Assembly (NCBI GenBank): GCA_030049955.1
Contig: JASIJX010000512.1
Location: forward strand, 1 to 10,388
Direction: 5' to 3'
DNA from: Acidobacteriaceae bacterium
GTDB taxonomy: Bacteria > Acidobacteriota > Terriglobia > Terriglobales > Acidobacteriaceae
DNA length: 10,388 bases
This document shows positions 1 through 6,626 of the stretch, one piece after another (position 1 is the stretch's first letter; every line of letters starts with the position of its first letter). The position numbers and the translations under genes are program-made. The notes beneath the pieces were generated by a model that saw nothing but the letters and a program-made list of their open reading frames with translations, was not told the DNA's origin and searched no databases.

Positions 1-657
1 ATTGCTGAACCGACCATGCCATTCGTGGGATTTGGAGATGGTTTTCTCGACTACGACAACGATGGCTGGAAGGACCTGATGTTTATTAATGGGCATGTCT
101 ATCCCGATGTGGATAAACACCCCGATTGGGGCATGAGCTATGCGCAGCGCCCGCTCCTCTTCCGTAATCTTGGCAACGGAAGGTTTGATTTGGTGCCAGC
201 CGTCGAAGGCACCGGTCTTGCCATAACCGGCGTCGGACGAGGTGCGGCGTTCGGCGATCTCTTTAACGATGGCAAGATCGACGTAGTCATCAACAACCTC
301 GATGGAGTTCCCAATCTTCTCCGGAACGTCAATTCAGACAAACATCATTGGGTGGAATTTAAGCTCGTTGGAGGCGCGAAAAGCCCTCGAGATGCGATCG
401 GCGCCACAGCCTATCTTACGGCGGGAGGAATGCGCCAACGCGGAGATGTAATTAGCGGAGGGAGCTATCTATCGAACAACGATCCTCGCCTTCACTTCGG
501 CCTGGGCGACGCGACGACAGTGGATTCTCTCGAGGTCCACTGGCCTGGCGGAGCTGTGGAGAAGCTCCAGATTCCTGCAATCGATCGGATCTTCACCATT
601 GAAGAGGGAAGAGGTATCACAGGTGAACTGTGCGTGCTCTGCCGAAAGGAGCACTAG
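1..657 (+). CDS. CRTAC1-family FG-GAP/ASPIC-UnbV protein, C-terminal part
   Basis: The frame is open from the first base, so the true start lies upstream. An internal ATG at 16 is not taken as the start because the repeat it precedes is the tail of a longer propeller. The visible part has a calcium-loop repeat DYDNDGWKD (codons 17-25 of the window), another propeller strand set around GRGAAFGDLFNDGKIDVVI, then a C-terminal ASPIC/UnbV domain (about codons 118-205). That domain has the typical HWVEFKLVG entry, the GGSYLSNNDPRLHFGLG core and a VHWPGG turn. Members of this family are exported proteins with integrin-alpha-like FG-GAP beta-propellers. Their substrates are mostly unknown, and adhesion or polysaccharide binding is usually suggested. 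The second calcium loop, FNDGKID, lacks the leading DxD. The short tail after the domain (RGITGELCVLCRKEH) holds two Cys in a CxxC spacing. The next gene is a paralogue that begins on the base after this stop, so the two are very probably co-transcribed. Confidence 0.9.
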   Translation: MAEPTMPFVGFGDGFLDYDNDGWKDLMFINGHVYPDVDKHPDWGMSYAQRPLLFRNLGNGRFDLVPAVEGTGLAITGVGRGAAFGDLFNDGKIDVVINNLDGVPNLLRNVNSDKHHWVEFKLVGGAKSPRDAIGATAYLTAGGMRQRGDVISGGSYLSNNDPRLHFGLGDATTVDSLEVHWPGGAVEKLQIPAIDRIFTIEEGRGITGELCVLCRKEH

Positions 658-2376
658 ATGTTGCGCCCTCATTTCCGGTTTCCCTTTGTCGTGTTGTCTA
701 TTATTTTTCTGTTCTGCTCTACTGCCGGCGCCTGGCTGGCGCAATCAAACGACGACAGCGATTTAGTTCCCGCAGATTTCGTGGACGTCACAAGGCAAGT
801 TAGAGTGGACTTCCTCCATCAGGCACCCCACAGTTCCCACAAGTACTTGCTTGAAACTATGGGATCGGGCGTAGCCCTGTTCGACTACGACAATGATGGC
901 CGGCTTGATATTTTCGCGGTAAACGGTGCGCCTTTCCCCGATTCTGTACCTAAGGGTACTATCCCCGAGAAGACCGGCCCTGAGTATTGGAACCGCCTGT
1001 ATCACCAGAAGGCGGACGGAACCTTCGAGGACGTCACCGTCAAAGCTGGTCTGCAGGGGGCCGGATACGGCATGGGCGTGGCCGTGGGCGATTATGACAA
1101 TGACGGGTACGAAGATCTCTTCGTTACTGCGCTGGGAGGAAACAAGCTCTACCACAACAATGGCGACGGAACCTTTACCGATGTGACCGCAAAGGCTGGA
1201 GTCGGCGGCAGCGGCTGGTCCACCTCTGCGGCCTGGGTGGACCTGGATAACGATGGATTCCTGGATCTGGTCGTACTTCGCTACATCGTCTGGGATTGGA
1301 ATAATGTGTGGTGCGGTATTGATGGCAATCGAGGCTATTGTCATCCCGACGTCTTCCCGCCCATTTCGATGCTGGTCTATCACAACAACGGTGATGGAAC
1401 ATTTACTGAGGAAGCCGCCAAACTCGGTCTGGCCAAGCCCGCGAAAGCACTCGGGATAGCCATCGGCGATTATGACCGGGACGGCCATATAGATCTATTT
1501 GTTGCCAATGACTCTATGGTCGAATTTCTGTTTCACAACAAGGGTGATGGAACATTCGAAGAACTCGGTCTTGAAGCAGGAGCCGCCGTCGATGACAATG
1601 GGCACACCTTTGCGGGAATGGGTGTCGATATCTCTGACTATAACAATGACGGATGGCCCGATCTTGTGGTCGATGACTTGGCAAACCAGAAATACGCACT
1701 CTATCGAAACACGGGCGATTCCTTTTTTGCTTACGACAGCAATGCCACTGCCGTCGGCGGCATAACGCTGCTTCATTCCGGCTGGGGTTTGCGTTTCATG
1801 GACTATGACAACGACGGCTGGAAGGACCTTCTGGTTGCACAAGCGCACGACCTGGACACAGTCGAGAAGAGCTACCCTGAGCTTCATTATCGCGAGCCGC
1901 CGCTCCTGCTTCGCAATCTCCACGGCAAGAAGTTCGTTGACGTCGGTCCGGTTTCAAACGATGTGTTTAAGCAGCGTTGGGTTGGGCGCGGGCTGGCCTT
2001 GGGCGATATCGATAATGATGGTCGCGTCGATGCGGTCATCAGCGAGAACGGCGGGCCGCTTCACATCTTGATGAACCGGACCACTACAGCGAACCACTGG
2101 GTTGGGTTTAAGCTCGTGGGCCACAAAAGCAATCGTGACGGCATCGGCGCCGTCATTCGCGTTGACACTTCCAGCGGATCGCAGTGGTACACCGTGACGA
2201 CATCTTCCAGTTATTTGTCTTCCAGTGACGTCCGTGCCCACTTCGGTCTGGGGCCTGATGCGAAAGCAACAACCGTTGAAATCCGCTGGCCCAGCGGAAT
2301 TATTCAGACGCTCAAGGATGTTCCCGGTGGCTCCTATGTAAAAATCGACGAACCCGGCAGGACGCCCTCTAAGTAA
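658..2376 (+). CDS. CRTAC1-family FG-GAP/ASPIC-UnbV secreted protein
   Basis: This is a complete 572-residue protein. Start choice: the ATG abuts the upstream stop codon, has AAGGAG six bases upstream (646-651), and opens directly into a signal peptide (hydrophobic core about residues 8-24, likely cleavage after AGA or LAQ). Seven calcium-loop repeats of the DxDxDGxxD type follow at about residues 76, 145, 195, 271, 327, 382 and 450, as expected for a full FG-GAP/VCBS beta-propeller. NGDGTF turns follow several of them (168-173, 245-250, and KGDGTF at 295-300). Two Cys at 219 and 228 sit in the WCG...GYCHPD insertion that is common in this family and could form a disulfide. The ASPIC/UnbV domain covers about residues 480-562 (HWVGFKLVG, DGIGA, SSSYLSSSDVRAHFGLG, IRWPSG). 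The protein is predicted to act outside the cytoplasmic membrane. Its function is not established; carbohydrate or surface binding is an inference from the fold. A double stop (TAA TGA) ends it. Confidence 0.93.
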   Translation: MLRPHFRFPFVVLSIIFLFCSTAGAWLAQSNDDSDLVPADFVDVTRQVRVDFLHQAPHSSHKYLLETMGSGVALFDYDNDGRLDIFAVNGAPFPDSVPKGTIPEKTGPEYWNRLYHQKADGTFEDVTVKAGLQGAGYGMGVAVGDYDNDGYEDLFVTALGGNKLYHNNGDGTFTDVTAKAGVGGSGWSTSAAWVDLDNDGFLDLVVLRYIVWDWNNVWCGIDGNRGYCHPDVFPPISMLVYHNNGDGTFTEEAAKLGLAKPAKALGIAIGDYDRDGHIDLFVANDSMVEFLFHNKGDGTFEELGLEAGAAVDDNGHTFAGMGVDISDYNNDGWPDLVVDDLANQKYALYRNTGDSFFAYDSNATAVGGITLLHSGWGLRFMDYDNDGWKDLLVAQAHDLDTVEKSYPELHYREPPLLLRNLHGKKFVDVGPVSNDVFKQRWVGRGLALGDIDNDGRVDAVISENGGPLHILMNRTTTANHWVGFKLVGHKSNRDGIGAVIRVDTSSGSQWYTVTTSSSYLSSSDVRAHFGLGPDAKATTVEIRWPSGIIQTLKDVPGGSYVKIDEPGRTPSK

Positions 2377-2617
2377 TGATTGATTTCGAAATGAGTGCCG
2401 CACCGAGATAATCGCCAAAAGGCCGGAGTTTCGGCTGACAATCGCGTCTCATCCGTGATCTTTTTCACCGTCGGTGTACTCATGATCGTTGCTTCACATG
2501 ACGTGAACAGTTTTCCAACATTCCAGGCCAAACGGGACTCGCCCCGATTCCGGGAGACCAGTAGAGAGGGCAATAACAATCACCTGGCCTTCGCGCGGCT
2601 GCAAGGAGCCCGTGTTC
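2377..2617. other. Spacer between the CRTAC1 pair and the TIM-barrel gene
   Basis: No convincing gene was found here. A GTG-initiated frame at 2395-2628 could encode 77 residues with one hydrophobic stretch (VIFFTVGVLMIVA). It has no good ribosome binding site, ends inside the promoter of the next gene, and has an equally long opposing frame, so I treat it as chance. No hairpin with a T-run that would terminate the upstream pair is evident. The spacer continues into the promoter at 2618-2646. Confidence 0.5.
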
Positions 2618-2646
2618 TTGACATGTAAAAGCAGTTCCCGTAAAGT
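2618..2646 (+). promoter_or_regulatory. Sigma70-type promoter for the TIM-barrel gene
   Basis: A perfect -35 TTGACA (2618-2623) is separated by 17 bases from a -10 TAAAGT (2641-2646, four of six consensus positions). Transcription would start near 2653, giving a leader of only about 30 bases before the ATG at 2685. The spacing and position make this the most likely promoter of that gene. The same layout, with a TAnAGT -10 box, recurs in front of the gene at 4569. Confidence 0.62.
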
Positions 2647-2666
2647 CGGTGTTTCGTTAAGAGACC

Positions 2667-2682
2667 GATCTCCAAGGAGATC
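2667..2682 (+). promoter_or_regulatory. Hairpin overlapping the ribosome binding site
   Basis: GATCTCC (2667-2673) and GGAGATC (2676-2682) are perfect inverted repeats separated by AA. In RNA this would be a six-base-pair stem closed by a CAAG tetraloop. The Shine-Dalgarno AAGGAG (2674-2679) lies half in the loop and half in the stem, five bases before the ATG at 2685. If it folds, initiation would be damped unless translation or a factor opens it. The sequence is seen directly; the regulatory role is inference. Confidence 0.45.
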
Positions 2683-2684
2683 TT

Positions 2685-4178
2685 ATGCTGATTTCGCGTC
2701 CTTTCGGATTGCTTGCCATCGCGTTCATTGCCTTACCGTCTTGCGCAGCTGATCGCGCGACCACGGCTTCGCAACCCAAAGGCCGCTGGTGGTCCGGACA
2801 GGTCAACGTCGTTACCTGGGCCGAGCTCGCCCAGTCTCGCGATGCAAGGGAAACTACCTGGATGAGGGAGGTCGGTGCTGACATTGCAGATCGGGGCATC
2901 AGCTACGGTAGCCGCCCGGGGAATTTTCAAAAGCACGTTCCTGTCTCGTCATTCCGGGCATTTCACGGCAAGGAATTCAAGGTGACTTGTTTTCTCTCGA
3001 CCGCCGGGTGGAATCCGGAACCATCCTGGATGGCGGACCAAACTCGTCTCGCCGAAGGCATGATCGATGATGGCTGTGACGGCATCCATTTCGACATCTA
3101 CAACCAGCCCGCGACCTCGACTGGAGCGGTCGAAGCGACGGAGCAAATCAGCTCATCGCTTCGCGCTTACGCGTTGCAGAAATACGGCCGCAACCTCATG
3201 TTTACGGGCAATTTGTGGAGGATGATCGACCCTTTCTCGCTTGAGACCGTTCGTTTCATGGACGTGGCCTGGATCGAGTCCTACGGCACAAGTGATCTCG
3301 ATGTCGTGCGAGAGGCACGCATTGCTTCGAGCCTTGGCAATTACACCAAACCAGTCTGGTACCACTACCAGCCAGACGACGATGATTGGGGCGCCGCCCA
3401 CCTTGAAAACCTGCCCAAGGCACTTTTCTCCAGCTGTCTTTTTGAGCAGGCGGTTTTTCTTTCCAATTACAAGTATCCTGTTTTCGATACCGTCGGACCA
3501 GACTTATCGCAGTTCTTTGAAGGCGAGCACGGATCCTGGCAATGGGCTTATGCCAATCCCTCGTGGAGAAGCAACGTCATTCAATATGACTCGTTCGCAC
3601 GGAGGTACCGCGATTACCTGATTGGCGCAAGGCCGCGTTCTGAGACGCTGTTCGCGTTCCGCCCGGAACAGGTGGAGATTGCGAATCCGATGATGACATC
3701 TCTTCTCCAGGCGGGAATTGATTTCAATGTTTTCGTCTACGGCGATGGAGTCGGTCCTGCACCGACCGAAGAGAACCTGACCGGCGTTCGCAATTTAATT
3801 ACCCCTGACTTGACGGCGCTAATCGGCCACCCCACGGTCCGCGAATTTGCCTCTGCCGAAGCGTTTCTGCAGAATCCTCCGCCGAAAGACCAGGAGTTCG
3901 TATCCGTGCAAGGCGGCAAAGATGTACTTGCGCGCTTGATGGTCAAAGGCGGCCAAATCTCGATATTCCTCAAACACTTCGGCTACACAATGACATCCGA
4001 TAGGCTGGCGCCCGTTGGACCGCTCACAGTTTCGGTTCTAGGACCCAACGTAAAGAAGGCCTTCTACGTCACACCCGAGTACCCTGATCCTGTATACCTT
4101 CCGCTGACGCGTACTGGCAATCGCATCTCCTTCACCATTCCTAAGCTCGACTACTTTGGTCTTATTGTTTTGCGATGA
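2685..4178 (+). CDS. Exported TIM-barrel glycoside-hydrolase-like protein, family unassigned
   Basis: The protein has 497 residues. The ATG has AAGGAG five bases upstream and opens into a signal peptide (hydrophobic residues 8-18, then PSCAAD). Cleavage could be by signal peptidase I after CAA; LPSC is a poor but possible lipobox. The body reads like a beta/alpha barrel: a polar N-terminal strand with NVVTWAELAQ (41-50), KVTCFLST (99-106), DGCDGIHFDIYN (129-140), NLMFTGN (170-176), VAWIESYG (194-201) and PVWYHYQP (223-230). Asp137 and Glu198 sit at ends of predicted barrel strands and are the best candidates for catalytic acids, as in retaining glycosidases with acids on strands 4 and 7. That is inference. 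A second part (about 315-400) contains AGIDFNVFVYGDG and NLITPDLTALIG, like the flavodoxin-like middle domain of some beta-galactosidase-type enzymes. The last 95 residues form a beta-rich C-terminal domain ending FTIPKLDYFGLIVLR, a strand pattern common at the end of such hydrolases. I cannot name the family. It stands alone with its own promoter. Confidence 0.8.
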   Translation: MLISRPFGLLAIAFIALPSCAADRATTASQPKGRWWSGQVNVVTWAELAQSRDARETTWMREVGADIADRGISYGSRPGNFQKHVPVSSFRAFHGKEFKVTCFLSTAGWNPEPSWMADQTRLAEGMIDDGCDGIHFDIYNQPATSTGAVEATEQISSSLRAYALQKYGRNLMFTGNLWRMIDPFSLETVRFMDVAWIESYGTSDLDVVREARIASSLGNYTKPVWYHYQPDDDDWGAAHLENLPKALFSSCLFEQAVFLSNYKYPVFDTVGPDLSQFFEGEHGSWQWAYANPSWRSNVIQYDSFARRYRDYLIGARPRSETLFAFRPEQVEIANPMMTSLLQAGIDFNVFVYGDGVGPAPTEENLTGVRNLITPDLTALIGHPTVREFASAEAFLQNPPPKDQEFVSVQGGKDVLARLMVKGGQISIFLKHFGYTMTSDRLAPVGPLTVSVLGPNVKKAFYVTPEYPDPVYLPLTRTGNRISFTIPKLDYFGLIVLR

Positions 4179-4203
4179 CTCGCCAGAAATGCCCAAAACG
4201 ACG

Positions 4204-4224
4204 GCTTGCCTTAATCTGGCAAGC
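4204..4224 (+). terminator. Hairpin behind the TIM-barrel gene
   Basis: GCTTGCC (4204-4210) and GGCAAGC (4218-4224) are perfect inverted repeats around a seven-base loop, 25 bases after the stop codon. There is no T-run behind it, so it may be a transcript-end stabiliser or Rho-assisted terminator rather than a classical intrinsic one. Confidence 0.4.
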
Positions 4225-4248
4225 ACTGGAACAACACTCACGGATTCA

Positions 4249-4263
4249 ATCACTTGCAGTGAT
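4249..4263. repeat. Short inverted repeat ATCACT-TGC-AGTGAT
   Basis: Two perfect six-base arms lie around a three-base centre, 70 bases behind the TIM-barrel gene. It could be a minor hairpin or a protein-binding dyad. It is short enough to arise by chance in a spacer of this size. Confidence 0.3.
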
Positions 4264-4349
4264 CCTAGCGATTTCGTCACGCTCTAAGCTTTAGGGGTGT
4301 GAGATTTTGCGCAGGAGAGGTAGATATGTGCTCGTCGCCGCAGTCGGGC

Positions 4350-4394
4350 GTGTGGAAAGGTGGGAAGCGTTCTTTGCTTTCCACCTTTCCATAT
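4350..4394 (+). repeat. Long near-perfect hairpin before the second promoter
   Basis: Left arm GGAAAGGTGGGAAGC (4354-4368) pairs with right arm GCTTTCCACCTTTCC (4376-4390) across the loop GTTCTTT. The only non-Watson-Crick pair is a G-U. Flanking bases 4350-4353 and 4391-4394 extend it as alternating G-U and U-A pairs to about 19 base pairs in RNA. It ends on the base before the TTGACA box at 4395. Placed between two genes in the same direction, it is best read as the terminator of readthrough from the left or as an insulating element for the promoter. The following bases are only weakly T-rich (ATATTTG). Confidence 0.6.
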
Positions 4395-4423
4395 TTGACA
4401 AACCGTTTGATCGACAATACAGT
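4395..4423 (+). promoter_or_regulatory. Sigma70-type promoter for the propeller gene
   Basis: TTGACA (4395-4400), 17 bases, then TACAGT (4418-4423, four of six consensus). Transcription would start near 4430, leaving a leader of about 140 bases before the ATG at 4569. A dyad CAAAC-C-GTTTG (4399-4409) overlaps the end of the -35 box and the spacer and could be an operator for a repressor. That role is inference. Confidence 0.6.
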
Positions 4424-4465
4424 GTCCAACAACCAACAACACCAAGAAAGCGGTTTCCGCGCGAG

Positions 4466-4512
4466 AAAAGCACTTCCGCGCCTTTCAGCTCGAAGAGTAG
4501 CTCGGTGCTTTT
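4466..4512 (+). promoter_or_regulatory. Possible leader hairpin with T-rich 3' side
   Basis: AAAAGCAC (4466-4473) and GTGCTTTT (4505-4512) are perfect inverted repeats with an inner AGCT/AGCT pair (4487-4490 and 4499-4502). The right arm runs into TTTTGTTT. It lies inside the predicted 140-base leader of the propeller gene, so it could be a weak attenuator or simply structured leader. The long inner loop lowers confidence. Confidence 0.3.
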
Positions 4513-4568
4513 GTTTGCGTGGGGGAAAAGCCCTACAACCGTGACCTTCCAACTTGGTTGATCTGATT

Positions 4569-6137
4569 ATGAACAAATACACATTGGCTATTTCCGGTCT
4601 TCTCCTTATGCCCTGGATCCAACCTCCTTGCTTTTCTCAGGAACCGCCAATATGGAGCGCCTCACTGGGAGTTGAGACAAATTACACGCACACGACCGGA
4701 GACACTTGGTATTCCACCTGGGCGGATGATGGCAACTTATATGTCACCGCCGACGATACCTACGGCGTGGACTCAAAATGCAAGACAGACGGTACCCGTC
4801 ACGGCGGCAATTATGTTTTTGTAGCTATCAACCGGCTCTCAGGTAACGATCCCTCTCAGTTTCATTTAGAGACGGTAAACTGTATGGCGTCGTATGACGT
4901 CCCGCCGGACCCCACCCGTAATCCTCCAGATGGCGTAGGCGCCAGCAATTGGAAAACCACCGGAATTACCTCTATAGAAGGGGTTCTCTATCTTGTCCTA
5001 GTTCAGGACACTTACAAAGATGCTTCGAATAGCGGGCGCGAGACTTCGGAAAACGCAACAATCATCAAATCTCTCGATCATGGCCTAACATGGAGTGGAA
5101 GCGAGGAGGAAAGCGCGGAGCATCCAATGTTCCCCGGACGGTCATTCGGCGGACCATCTTTTATTCAGTACGGGCAGGATGGCCGGGGCGGCGCGGACGG
5201 CGCCGACCGATATGTCTATGCCATCTCAAATAACGGGTCATGGGACAACGGCGACGCGCTGTTCCTTGGCCGTGTCCTCCGCGGCAACCTGCCTCGGCTT
5301 CGCGGTTCGGATTGGGAGTTTTACGCAGACGGCCGTTGGGTCATGAACTCCCAAGAGGCCAAACCAATCCTCAAAGATTCGAATCATCTGGGACAGTCAA
5401 GTATCGTCTACAATCCCGGTCTTCATCGTTACCTGCTTGCAACCTGGTCTTACCCGAAATGCACGGGATACGACGCGCCCGGTTGCGATGTCCACCGGAG
5501 CCGCTGGGTATGGTATCAGGCGCCTGCACCTTGGGGGCCCTGGTCTTCGTTTCAGAGTTTCGAGTGGTTCTCCAATGGCTACTACAATCCGGCATTTGTG
5601 AACAAGTTCTTCAGTTCCGACGGGGCGCGTGGTTGGGTTCTTTATGCCGGCTACTTTTGGGACCCGGAGTGGTACTTACTCACTGCCGCCCCCTTTACTC
5701 TCGATCTGAATCCCACGCACATTATCAATGACTCGGACATGCATGCAATCAAATACATCGGTCACTGGAATTCTGCGCACGGGATGTTTGGCGAGTTTGC
5801 GAACGATCTCCACTCGACTGCAGACCCTCATGCGGAAGCCGTGGTTCATTTCCATGGTTGCGGCATTCGTGTTCTTGGCGATTTTGCGACAAATCAAGGA
5901 TCTATGGATCTGGAACTCGATGACCGAGTCCGTACGACAGTCTCAACTCATTTTGCGCTGTATGGCGGAAAGCAATTGAGCCAACGCTCTCTGTGGGAAA
6001 AGCAAGGACTCACGCAAGGCGATCACACACTGCGCATCACAAAGAAGGACGGCAGTTACCTCGTAGTTGATGCCTTTGTGGTTTCGGAATGCGGTCAATC
6101 TAAGGCAAAGAACGCGAAAGTGAGATCACCGTTTTAG
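4569..6137 (+). CDS. Exported sialidase/DUF4185-like beta-propeller with C-terminal beta-sandwich
   Basis: The protein has 522 residues from the ATG at 4569. A TTG five codons earlier (4554) is possible but would put charged residues before the signal peptide, so I prefer the ATG. Neither has a clear Shine-Dalgarno. The signal peptide covers residues 1-24 (core AISGLLLMPW). Residues about 40-380 are rich in Trp, Tyr and Asp and read as a five-bladed propeller: TWYSTWADDGNLYVTADDTYG at the start, an exact Asp-box SLDHGLTW (168-175), and APAPWGPWSSF (318-328) of the kind seen in DUF4185 and GH43-like proteins. Residues about 391-508 look like a galactose-binding-type beta-sandwich: IKYIGHWN, GIRVLGDF, LELDD, GDHTLRITKKDGSYLVVDAFVV. 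This layout suggests binding or cleavage of a complex glycan outside the cell. Only one Asp-box was recognised and no sialidase arginine triad was assigned, so sialidase activity should not be assumed. Cys pairs (71/105, 298/306) may form disulfides. Confidence 0.82.
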   Translation: MNKYTLAISGLLLMPWIQPPCFSQEPPIWSASLGVETNYTHTTGDTWYSTWADDGNLYVTADDTYGVDSKCKTDGTRHGGNYVFVAINRLSGNDPSQFHLETVNCMASYDVPPDPTRNPPDGVGASNWKTTGITSIEGVLYLVLVQDTYKDASNSGRETSENATIIKSLDHGLTWSGSEEESAEHPMFPGRSFGGPSFIQYGQDGRGGADGADRYVYAISNNGSWDNGDALFLGRVLRGNLPRLRGSDWEFYADGRWVMNSQEAKPILKDSNHLGQSSIVYNPGLHRYLLATWSYPKCTGYDAPGCDVHRSRWVWYQAPAPWGPWSSFQSFEWFSNGYYNPAFVNKFFSSDGARGWVLYAGYFWDPEWYLLTAAPFTLDLNPTHIINDSDMHAIKYIGHWNSAHGMFGEFANDLHSTADPHAEAVVHFHGCGIRVLGDFATNQGSMDLELDDRVRTTVSTHFALYGGKQLSQRSLWEKQGLTQGDHTLRITKKDGSYLVVDAFVVSECGQSKAKNAKVRSPF

Positions 6138-6145
6138 CCAAACAC

Positions 6146-6170
6146 TTCTTCGGGCTCGGCTCCCGAAGAA
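6146..6170 (+). terminator. Perfect 9-bp hairpin behind the propeller gene
   Basis: TTCTTCGGG (6146-6154) and CCCGAAGAA (6162-6170) pair perfectly around the loop CTCGGCT. The hairpin starts eight bases after the stop codon at 6135-6137. Position and stem strength fit a transcription terminator, though only CGACATTT and no uninterrupted T-run follows. Confidence 0.55.
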
Positions 6171-6251
6171 CGACATTTCAGCTGGCACAGAAATCCCAAG
6201 GCCGATCGCCTCTCCCGCTGTTCATCTTCAATGCGAAGTTTAGATACCTAG

Positions 6252-6560
6252 GGCGATGTACCGAGCCGTGCATCTGAAATCATGCTGCCCGATACCTTCA
6301 AGGGGAAAGACCTCAGCCAGTTCTTTACGCCGCAAGAAGTGGTAGCCTCCATGCTGGACCTTGCCTGGGACAATCCCGACGGACCGGCCCCGGGCATCGA
6401 GAGGAGCGAACCCTTTCTGGTCGCCTGCGCGAGATCAGGCGGTTTCCTGATCGCCACATATGAAGACCTCTACGACGAGGAATTCGGTGGCTCGACGCCT
6501 TCAATTGAATATGAGGTGGATTTCGGCAAAAAGCATGTCAAGAAAGAAACAGTTGGTTGA
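6252..6560 (+). pseudogene. Remnant of an N6-adenine DNA methylase-like gene
   Basis: An open frame runs from just after a stop at 6249-6251 to TGA at 6558-6560, with an ATG at 6282 (92 residues). It contains FKGKDLSQFFTPQEVVASML, which strongly resembles the G-x-FFTP-x-x-VV-x-x-M helix preceding motif I in type I HsdM and related N6-adenine methylases. About 30 residues later is VACARSGGFLIATYEDLY, which aligns by eye to the DPxCGSGGFL motif I. The SAM-binding DP and CG positions are replaced by VA and AR while SGGFLI survives. The downstream NPPF catalytic motif is absent and the family is normally several hundred residues long, so this cannot be an active enzyme. The tail (GGSTPSIEYEVDFGKKHVKK) is not recognised. 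No specificity or restriction partner lies nearby. It is most simply a decayed fragment; a short novel protein that kept the fold entry is the alternative. Confidence 0.45.
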
Positions 6561-6574
6561 GAGATCTCAGCAGG

Positions 6575-6593
6575 AGCTGAATCGCATTCAGCT
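6575..6593 (+). repeat. Hairpin behind the methylase remnant
   Basis: AGCTGAAT (6575-6582) and ATTCAGCT (6586-6593) are perfect arms around a CGC loop, 14 bases after the remnant's stop. No T-run follows. It may be a leftover terminator of the decayed gene. Confidence 0.4.
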
Positions 6594-6626
6594 TGTCTCC
6601 GGACGCCATAGAAGCTCATTTATGTC

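Noticed and set aside
763..1488. Long open frame on the minus strand (241 codons)
   Set aside because: It is antisense to the calcium-loop repeats of the CRTAC1 gene. Its repeated Ile/Val-rich pieces are the reverse reading of the D-x-D-x-D-G motifs, and it has no domain of its own.
1954..2418. Minus-strand open frame of 154 codons
   Set aside because: It lies over the ASPIC/UnbV end of the CRTAC1 gene, has no recognisable motif and no ribosome binding site that stands out.
2395..2628. 77-codon frame in the spacer, possible small membrane protein
   Set aside because: It starts with GTG, has no convincing ribosome binding site, overlaps a good promoter at its end, and a similar-length frame exists on the other strand.
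2377..2684. Search for tRNA, CRISPR repeats or insertion-sequence ends in the spacers
   Set aside because: No cloverleaf, no regularly spaced direct repeats, and no matching terminal inverted repeats with target duplications were seen in any of the spacers.
4277..4582. Overlapping small frames on both strands around the 4350 hairpin
   Set aside because: Four competing frames of 60-101 codons occupy the same bases and cover a promoter and hairpins. None shows a domain or a ribosome binding site.
5240..5731. 163-codon alternative frame inside the propeller gene
   Set aside because: It is a shifted reading of a well-supported exported protein, and its composition has no domain-like pattern.
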